Below, one piece after another: positions 7,438-12,657 of a DNA stretch of 12,657 nucleotides. Origin of the DNA: Planctomycetota bacterium (GTDB lineage: Bacteria > Planctomycetota > Phycisphaerae > WQYP01); NCBI GenBank assembly GCA_021828935.1, contig JAJZCU010000016.1, forward strand, positions 1-12,657, written 5' to 3'. A model generated the notes under the pieces. That model was not told the origin of the DNA and did no database searches. It saw only the letters and a list, made by a program, of their open reading frames with translations. A program made the position numbers and the translations under genes. Position 1 is the first letter of the stretch, and each line of letters begins with the position of its first letter.

Positions 7438-9333
7438 ATGCGAAACGCCGCCAAAAATATATGCATCGCTTCGGCCCTTTTTACCGGCGTAGCGGTTGCG
7501 TTTCCCGCCACGGCCCGCGCGGGCCTGCCACGCGTGCTGTGGCAAATCAGCGGCAACTGCAGCTCCGCGATAATTGTGAATCATCTCCATGGAACTTCCC
7601 AAAAGCTCTCCGCCTTCGCTCACGCCATTGGCTGGAATATCCCGGCCAACCCGCTGGGCCCCGCGGGCATTGGTGCGGGCATACGCCAGGGCGGCTCCGC
7701 GGCGATGGTCTTCTTCAACCTGCCAAAATCATTGCAGGCCTCGCATGACCCGTGGGTGTTAATTCTCCCCACCAGCAATTCGCACATGGTGCTCAACCAA
7801 CTGCACGCCGACAAGCCCAACCACAACGTATTTCAATTTGCGTTGCCGGGCGGCGCCAAGGGTTTTGTCGCAAATTTTGGTAGTTTTATCGCCATCACCC
7901 AATACCATCGGCTGATGGACATTTACATGGCCAACCGCAGCCACCCATTGATAAACGTGCTGCCCGGCACATCGCGCAATCGGCTGCAGCATTCCGACGC
8001 CGCGTGGTTTGTCAGTGCGCCGGTGGTAGCCCGTGCGGCACAATATCCCATAGAGCTGTGGGTCAATGATTTTTATCGCCGCGCATGGCAAATATTTATG
8101 CGCAACCATCCCAAAAAGAAGGCCCAGGCCATGGAACGCCGCGTGCTGGGTCTGGCCGCACATGACCTGCATCTGCGGGCCAACACGCTGCTGCAACAGT
8201 GTGTGGCCACGTTGATAAGCGTGCGCTTTGAAAACGGCGGCGTGCAGTTGCAGGCCACGGTGGCCACCAGACCCCACGGCGACTTGTCGCGCCTGGGCAA
8301 ATCGCTGCCCCCATTGCCCGCGTGGGCTCTACCAACGCCCGTGGTCGCGGCGAAGTTGACCCCCGCCATTAACAAAACATCCTCCCACATGGTCGCAGCG
8401 GCGGAATCAAACGTGCGTGCCGCCGTCATCGCGCACTTCATGCGCCGGCAGGTAATCAAGGCTTTTTGGCAACGGCCGGTGCATTTACCCGCGTTCCGGG
8501 CGTTCCGCAAACAGTGTTCCGCGTTGCTTAGCAAGAAAATGGCGGCCACATCCGCCGCTTTTCACGGCCAAGGCCCCGCGATGTACACCGTACTGACATC
8601 CACGAAGACGCCCGGCGTGGCGGGAGTGGAATCGGTGGGAAAAATCGCCGTGCCCCGGCCGCAGGCGCTGGCGAAAGAGCTGATTAAGGCCCGCACCAAA
8701 ATGCCGGTCTCGTTGGCGCTGCGTGCAGCGTTGGGTCCGTGGTTCCACGCGGGCTGGATTCACACCGTGCCCGTCGGCCCAGCCGCCCCTGCCGGCCCCG
8801 TATCCTGGACCACGCTCAAGAGCACGCTGCAGCCCGGACCGCTGGGGTACATCGGCAAGATTCTGCACACGAACAAGCCCACGCCCGCCCAGAAGCTGGC
8901 CCTGCGCACGCTGCGCTTGCGGTACAAGGCCGGAATGGAAACGTATATCGGCGCGGGTAAGCATGTGGTACTGGTCGTGAAGAATCCCCAATCTCCGCCG
9001 GCCGCATTCTCGCCGTTTCTCAATAATATAAAAGCAAAGCCGCCGACGAAATCGGCGCCGAAAAAAAATGGCCCGGTCAAACCAGTCAACGAATTCCTGC
9101 CACGCGCCTCCATTGCCGCGTTATTTTATCCCGCCGCGTTGGCGCGACGTTTAGGCGTGCCATCACCCCAAAAGCCCACGGCAAAAACATTTTCCGCCAG
9201 CCGCGCTGGAGGCCCCGGCTTCGCCAGCGTTTTGGGCAACCCACACCGCATCACCGTGCGGGTATTTGTGCCCAACCAGCAGGCGAAGTTGTTGCGCCAA
9301 CTCTACCTTGCCTGGCGCAAGCAGTGGCATTGA
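7438..9333 (+). CDS. Exported protein of unknown function, diverged paralog 3 of 3
   Basis: The ATG at 7438 gives 631 residues with a signal peptide (MRNAAKN, hydrophobic core, probable cleavage after ARA, 26-28). The frame extends up to a GTG at 7363 that overlaps the stop of paralog 2, but those 25 residues are Pro/Ala-rich and would displace the signal peptide. The ribosome site at the ATG is weak (GAGAC, 7427-7431). Family landmarks are diverged but in order: GLPRVLWQI (29-37), AIIVNHL (44-50), NIPA (67-70), GGSAAMVFF (85-93), LILPT (108-112), NFGSFIAITQ (146-155), HVVLVVKNP (509-517), FLPRASIAALF (553-563) and VRVFVPNQQA (607-616). It lacks the NN pair, the PLGKxPLA motif and the PMVxSAN motif of the other two, and carries a basic Lys/Pro-rich linker (about 531-549). 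Function is unknown; it may be a specialised partner of the first two. Confidence 0.8.
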   Translation: MRNAAKNICIASALFTGVAVAFPATARAGLPRVLWQISGNCSSAIIVNHLHGTSQKLSAFAHAIGWNIPANPLGPAGIGAGIRQGGSAAMVFFNLPKSLQASHDPWVLILPTSNSHMVLNQLHADKPNHNVFQFALPGGAKGFVANFGSFIAITQYHRLMDIYMANRSHPLINVLPGTSRNRLQHSDAAWFVSAPVVARAAQYPIELWVNDFYRRAWQIFMRNHPKKKAQAMERRVLGLAAHDLHLRANTLLQQCVATLISVRFENGGVQLQATVATRPHGDLSRLGKSLPPLPAWALPTPVVAAKLTPAINKTSSHMVAAAESNVRAAVIAHFMRRQVIKAFWQRPVHLPAFRAFRKQCSALLSKKMAATSAAFHGQGPAMYTVLTSTKTPGVAGVESVGKIAVPRPQALAKELIKARTKMPVSLALRAALGPWFHAGWIHTVPVGPAAPAGPVSWTTLKSTLQPGPLGYIGKILHTNKPTPAQKLALRTLRLRYKAGMETYIGAGKHVVLVVKNPQSPPAAFSPFLNNIKAKPPTKSAPKKNGPVKPVNEFLPRASIAALFYPAALARRLGVPSPQKPTAKTFSASRAGGPGFASVLGNPHRITVRVFVPNQQAKLLRQLYLAWRKQWH

Positions 9334-9478
9334 GGCAAACGCCCTGGCCCTTGGCACTTGTCATTCCCACATCTGTTCGATTTTTCCGACGTAAAACGCT
9401 GGCTTTGCTGTCTGTTATGGACATGGAATTTAGAAAATAGATCATGGAGATCGCACGCACGCGACTCTGATTATTCAA

Positions 9479-9515
9479 CCGCGGTTCTCCTGGCCGTTGC
9501 CGCCAAGTTGCAGCG
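9479..9515. repeat. Diverged direct repeat, copy 1
   Basis: This copy begins ccgcggttctcctgg and ends gcagcg. It aligns without gaps to 9658-9694, sharing ccgcggt, ctcctgg, ccgccaa and terminal gcg among other positions. The second copy overlaps the last heptamer of the inverted-repeat arm, so this one may be the remnant of another element end. Confidence 0.55.
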
Positions 9516-9534
9516 CGGCTCCAATATTATCAAC

Positions 9535-9662
9535 CGCTGATTACGCCGATGACGCGGATGGGGGACGAACCGATAGCCAAACCTTTGCTAACGGAACCAT
9601 GGGCAACGGGCCCAAAATTAATTCCCGCCTCCTCGTATCCGCGTTCATCCGCGTCATCCGCG
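9535..9662. repeat. Second inverted-repeat element with heptamer arms
   Basis: The right arm is three identical atccgcg heptamers at 9637-9643, 9647-9653 and 9656-9662, with spacers of 3 and 2 bases. The left arm is the inverted series cgctgat (9535-9541), cgccgat (9544-9550) and cgcggat (9553-9559), with 2-base spacers. The best-matched segment, 9548-9560 against 9646-9658, is a perfect 13-base inverted repeat. The interior is 77 bases and includes a small hairpin. From memory and unverified, similar GCGTCATCCGCGG-like arms are widespread between genes of environmental bacteria and are often mistaken for small genes. Confidence 0.75.
9600..9614. repeat. Small hairpin inside the second inverted-repeat element
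   Basis: TGGGC (9600-9604) and GCCCA (9610-9614) can form a five-pair stem with the loop aacgg. It lies near the middle of the element's interior. The following bases are A-rich on the plus strand, so it does not resemble an intrinsic terminator there. Confidence 0.4.
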
Positions 9663-9694
9663 GTCCTCCTGGATGCCACCGCCAAATTGTTGCG
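9658..9694. repeat. Diverged direct repeat, copy 2
   Basis: This is the partner of 9479-9515. Its first bases are the last heptamer of the right arm of the inverted-repeat element (atccgcg ending at 9662), followed by gtcctcctgg and a diverged ccgccaa segment. Confidence 0.55.
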
Positions 9695-9786
9695 CTAAAT
9701 TAATACTGATTGTTGCGAGATATCGCCTAGAAAATCTGGGTAACGATAAGGCCCTTGGCAGACGGCCGGGCTGGCTCTGGCGCCCC

Positions 9787-10344
9787 TCACCAATGTATCA
9801 CCCGGAATGCTACCTGCAGCACCAGGTTGGCCTGTATGCCCGCGGCGATATCATCTAACAGAATGCCCCAGCCGAAGGGCAGTTGCTCAAGCTGCCGGCC
9901 CGGCGGAATTTTCATGGTGTCGGTGAAGCGGAATAACACATAAATAATGGCCGTGAACAGCCATGCGCCCCAGACGCCATGACGGGCAAAGGCGGGGATG
10001 GGCAGGAACATGCAGCTGATAAAGAACCCCGAAAATTCATCCAGCACCACCTGCCCGGGGTCGGGCTTTCCAAACCACGCGCAGGCCCACCGGCCCAGCA
10101 GTATGAGCACCACGCCGGCCACCAGCGCCACCGCAGCGCACACCGCATTTCGCGTAACGGCGCCAACGCGATAAACCAGCATCAGCCAGAAGACCACCGC
10201 CGGTCCCGCCGTGCCCCAGCTCCCTGGCGCGGGGCGCAAGTACCCCAAACCAAAACCGGTCACCAGCCAGCGTGGCCAGCTTTGCTTCGGTCGCTCCAGC
10301 GCCGCCACAGATTTGGCATACAAGACATTTGAACGATGACCCAA
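9787..10344 (-). CDS. pgpA: Phosphatidylglycerophosphatase A
   Basis: PgpA removes the phosphate from phosphatidylglycerol phosphate to give phosphatidylglycerol, at the inner membrane. The 185-residue product has the three family motifs: GFGLGYLRPAPGSWGT (30-45), KPDPGQVVLDEFSGFF (93-108) with the conserved DE pair, and FRFTDTMKIPP (138-148) followed by GWGILLDDIAAGIQA (158-172) with the DD pair. Hydrophobic segments at about 49-60, 67-85 and 125-138 fit a small integral membrane protein. No ATG is available near the N-terminus. A TTG at 10344 is preceded by AGGA seven bases upstream on the minus strand, so a TTG start is well supported. It lies 70 bases after pgsA, its pathway partner, and is the last gene of the operon. 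Confidence 0.93.
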   Translation of the reverse strand: MGHRSNVLYAKSVAALERPKQSWPRWLVTGFGLGYLRPAPGSWGTAGPAVVFWLMLVYRVGAVTRNAVCAAVALVAGVVLILLGRWACAWFGKPDPGQVVLDEFSGFFISCMFLPIPAFARHGVWGAWLFTAIIYVLFRFTDTMKIPPGRQLEQLPFGWGILLDDIAAGIQANLVLQVAFRVIHW

Positions 10345-10372
10345 ATTATTATCCTGTTAAACCTGTGCCGCG

Positions 10373-10386
10373 GGCCCGCTCGGGCC
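10373..10386 (-). other. GC hairpin between pgsA and pgpA
   Basis: GGCCC (10373-10377) and GGGCC (10382-10386) can pair around the loop GCTC. It lies in the 70-base gap between pgsA and pgpA. No T-run follows it in the direction of transcription, so it is more likely an mRNA structure that could tune expression of pgpA than a full terminator. Confidence 0.3.
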
Positions 10387-10414
10387 GCCGGGGGGCCAAC
10401 TGCTTTGCGGGGCG

Positions 10415-11179
10415 TCACGCATCAATGGTTCGCCACGCCTTCATGACGTATCCCAGCGCGGAAAAAATGGTAATGATCACCGTTAAGTAAATTGCGAATT
10501 CGCGCAGCGGCGTTAACAAAAACAGCCACCGCGTGAAACCGTGCTGGGCCTGCAGGGCCAGTTCTCCGGTGATAATGGCGACGGTGGTGGATTGCACAAT
10601 CATTTTAATTTTGCCGGACCACGCCGCACGGAAATCAATCCCGCGCGATTCCGCCAGCCCGCGGATGCCGGTGACCAAAAATTCGCGGGCGATAATGACC
10701 ACGGCCATCCACGGCGCCACGCCGGTGACCTGTTGAATATCCGCCGCGTGGAACCGGCCGTAAACAGCGGCGCTCAGAAAGGCCGGGCTGCAAAAGAAGA
10801 CAAACGCCCCGGCCACCATAATTTTATCAACAAATGGGTCCACCACCCGCCCGAATGAGCTTTCCACATGCCACGCCCGCGCCAGATAGCCGTCCACCGC
10901 GTCGCTGAACACGGCCACCAGCCACACCGTAAACGACACCCACATCTCCGCGGCGAAGTAATGCGGCCCCACATGGATATTTAATAAAACAAAAAATAAA
11001 CCGGCCAGAAACAACCGCCCCACCGTGATGGCGTTGGGCACGTACCGATACGCCGCCTGCCGGGCCGCGCCGCCATGCAGGCCTGTGCCCGCCGGACCCA
11101 CCGCGCCCGTCGTCGATTCGGCCACGCCCACAGCATTGCCGCCGGGGCCGACCACTGAACCACTCACCGGCGCGGCCAT
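10415..11179 (-). CDS. pgsA: CDP-diacylglycerol--glycerol-3-phosphate 3-phosphatidyltransferase
   Basis: PgsA makes phosphatidylglycerol phosphate and CMP from CDP-diacylglycerol and glycerol 3-phosphate, the committed step to phosphatidylglycerol, in the inner membrane. The 254-residue protein carries the full CDP-alcohol phosphatidyltransferase signature: D93, D96-G97, A100-R101, G110, D114 and D118 within SDAVDGYLARAWHVESSFGR followed by VVDPFVDK. YRYVPNAITVGRLF (44-57) and REFLVTGIRGLAESRGIDF (165-183) with SGKIKMIVQ (188-196) identify PgsA within that superfamily. Several hydrophobic segments fit a polytopic membrane protein. About 43 N-terminal residues are Gly/Ala/Val-rich and extra to the usual start. 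The ATG at 11179 is three bases after the rimO stop, and its ribosome site (GGGGGGCGG) lies inside the rimO end, so translation is probably coupled. Confidence 0.95.
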   Translation of the reverse strand: MAAPVSGSVVGPGGNAVGVAESTTGAVGPAGTGLHGGAARQAAYRYVPNAITVGRLFLAGLFFVLLNIHVGPHYFAAEMWVSFTVWLVAVFSDAVDGYLARAWHVESSFGRVVDPFVDKIMVAGAFVFFCSPAFLSAAVYGRFHAADIQQVTGVAPWMAVVIIAREFLVTGIRGLAESRGIDFRAAWSGKIKMIVQSTTVAIITGELALQAQHGFTRWLFLLTPLREFAIYLTVIITIFSALGYVMKAWRTIDA

Positions 11180-11182
11180 TGG

Positions 11183-12657
11183 CTACCGCCCCCCAACTAC
11201 AACCGGCAGACTAATCTTCCCCGGCCGCCTGGCGCCGCGGGTTTTCTTACCAATTGGTCGCGCGATTAAGTCGTAGCCCTCGGCGGCTTCCACTTCCACG
11301 TGCAATACTTCTCCGGGCCATGCGCTAACGCCCCGCACGATTACATTCCCATCAATGTCCGGGGCCTGCCCGGCGTGGCGCGCCACCGCGGTGCGATGTT
11401 TGCGGTCGCTTTCATCCACCAGCACTTCCAGTTGCCGGCCCACAAATTTCCGCCCCTTTTCCGCCACAATTTCCTGCTGGGCCAGCATAATTTCCTGCTT
11501 GCGTTCGGCGGCCACTGCATTGGCCACGGCGTTGGTCTTCCACAGCCGCCCCGCGGGCGTTTGGGCTTCCGGTGAATACTCAAACACGCCCAGACAGTCA
11601 AAACCAAAATCGCGGATGAACGTCAAGAGCTCACGGTGCTGCGCGTCGGTTTCGCCCGGAAACCCGCTGATAAACGTGGTCCGCAGGCTGATGCCCGGCA
11701 CTCTCTTGCGCAGTTTTTCCAACAATGTTTCCGTTTGCTGGCGCGTGACCTTGCGCCGCATGGCGTGCAATATCTGGTCGTTGATGTGCTGCAGCGGCAT
11801 GTCGATATATTTAACAATTTTAGGCGCCGCCGCCAATGCATCGATCATCTCATCGGTAAATGAGCTGGGGTATGCGTACAACAGCCGCACCCAGCCGGCA
11901 TCAGGCAGGTTGCCCAGCGTGCGTAATAGGCCCGAAAGCCCTTCGCCGACGCCGGCATAGCCGATATCCGCCCCATAACTGGTGGTGTCCTGACCGATTA
12001 AATTCAGTTCAAACACGCCATCAGCAAAGAGTTCTTCAGCCTCGGAAAGTATGTCCGCCAGCGGCTTGCTGCGCATGCGCCCGCGGATGCTGGGAATGGT
12101 GCAGAATGTACAGCCCTGGTTGCACCCTTCTGAAACGCGCAAGTACGCGTAGTGCCGGGGCGTGAGCCGCAGCCGCGCACGATCATTTTCCGTGTATCCA
12201 ATTTTTTTGCGGTCATGCTGGCTGATAAACGTTGTTACCGGATGAAACTGGCCCAAATCGGCGCCCTGGTCGGACACGGCCGCAAATCCTCCGCGCACCG
12301 CTTTCACAATATTTTCCCGATCGAACACCCCCACCAGCGCGTCGATCTCCGGCGCCCCATGTAACAAATCAGTGCGGTGCCGCTGCACCAGACACCCCGC
12401 CACCACCAGCCGCTTGGTTTCGCCGCGCGCCGTCGCAGCGGTTTTGGCCTCGGCCGCCTCGCGGATAATGCCCATCGCCTCGGTCTTGCTGGCCTCTAAA
12501 AAGCCGCAGGTATTAATAACGATGGCGTCGGCGTCGGCGAAATCGTCGGTGATGGCAATGCCATCCTCGGCCAACAGACCCAGCATCTTTTCGCTGTCCA
12601 CCAGGTTTTTGGGGCAGCCCAACGACACAAACGCCACGCGCTGGTGGCGGGGCCTAC
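11183..12657 (-). CDS. rimO: Ribosomal protein S12 methylthiotransferase RimO, 5' end at window edge
   Basis: RimO is a radical-SAM enzyme that adds a methylthio group to a conserved aspartate of ribosomal protein S12. Counting from the GTG at 12637, the N-terminal domain has SLGCPKNLVDSE with Cys8, INTCGF with Cys44 and AGCLVQR with Cys82, which bind one 4Fe-4S cluster. The radical-SAM motif CNQGCTFC (Cys172, 176, 179) binds the second. A TRAM domain follows (roughly 395-460) with VDESD and the DIDGNVIV segment. SLGCPKNLVDSE separates RimO from its relative MiaB. The frame stays open for six codons above the GTG to the edge, and RimO proteins usually have several residues before this motif, so the true start may lie outside. 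The final 25 or so residues form a basic, then hydrophobic tail. It is the first visible gene of the rimO-pgsA-pgpA operon. Confidence 0.95.
   Translation of the reverse strand, partial: RPRHQRVAFVSLGCPKNLVDSEKMLGLLAEDGIAITDDFADADAIVINTCGFLEASKTEAMGIIREAAEAKTAATARGETKRLVVAGCLVQRHRTDLLHGAPEIDALVGVFDRENIVKAVRGGFAAVSDQGADLGQFHPVTTFISQHDRKKIGYTENDRARLRLTPRHYAYLRVSEGCNQGCTFCTIPSIRGRMRSKPLADILSEAEELFADGVFELNLIGQDTTSYGADIGYAGVGEGLSGLLRTLGNLPDAGWVRLLYAYPSSFTDEMIDALAAAPKIVKYIDMPLQHINDQILHAMRRKVTRQQTETLLEKLRKRVPGISLRTTFISGFPGETDAQHRELLTFIRDFGFDCLGVFEYSPEAQTPAGRLWKTNAVANAVAAERKQEIMLAQQEIVAEKGRKFVGRQLEVLVDESDRKHRTAVARHAGQAPDIDGNVIVRGVSAWPGEVLHVEVEAAEGYDLIARPIGKKTRGARRPGKISLPVVVGGR

Larger units (their letters stand above)
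9334..9786. other. Convergent intergenic region between paralog 3 and pgpA
   Basis: This 453-base region separates the converging ends of paralog 3 (plus) and pgpA (minus). Open frames at 9358-9540, 9497-9703 and 9673-9858 have no ribosome sites or family motifs and mostly translate repeat DNA. The region holds a heptamer-armed inverted repeat (9535-9662), a small hairpin inside it, and a diverged 37-base direct repeat (9479-9515 and 9658-9694). I found no GC hairpin followed by a T-run in either direction, so termination here is not explained by a standard intrinsic terminator. Confidence 0.7.

Noticed and set aside
9497..9703. Small open frame with SAFIRVIRGPP-like translation
   Set aside because: It is read through the heptamer repeat arms and has no ribosome site; such peptides are a typical by-product of these repeats.

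Overview
The window is GC-rich bacterial DNA carrying chromosomal housekeeping genes and one cluster of unrecognised genes. The MltA-type lipoprotein, several Sec signal peptides and a rimO-pgsA-pgpA operon indicate a diderm bacterium that makes peptidoglycan. A ClpX-like tandem zinc-finger protein, large exported paralogs of no family I recognise and repeat-bearing intergenic DNA make a planctomycete-like lineage (perhaps Phycisphaerae) my best guess. No sequence here proves the phylum. I see no rRNA, tRNA, CRISPR array, insertion sequence, integrase or phage gene.

Layout, plus strand: the 3' end of a protein with four CxxC pairs (3-326) runs 18 bases ahead of a DusB-like tRNA-dihydrouridine synthase (345-1388). 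A 544-base non-coding stretch follows and holds an inverted-repeat element. Next is an MltA-type lytic transglycosylase lipoprotein with an unusual Gly/Pro/Gln/Asn-rich tail (1933-3480). A candidate sigma70 promoter then precedes three consecutive exported proteins (3620-5404, 5537-7366, 7438-9333) that are full-length, strongly diverged paralogs of each other. Their function is unknown; they are the most novel content of the window.

A 453-base convergent intergenic region (9334-9786) holds a second inverted-repeat element and a diverged direct repeat. Each arm of both elements is built from three heptamers close to MTCMGCG (M = A or C), with 1-3 base spacers.

Minus strand, from the right edge inward: rimO (ribosomal protein S12 methylthiotransferase, running off the edge), pgsA three bases later, and pgpA 70 bases after that. 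PgsA and PgpA catalyse the two consecutive steps from CDP-diacylglycerol to phosphatidylglycerol, so this is a membrane-lipid operon led by a ribosome-modification gene. The plus-strand genes from mltA to the paralog trio all act in the cell envelope, but only proximity and shared direction suggest a functional link between them.
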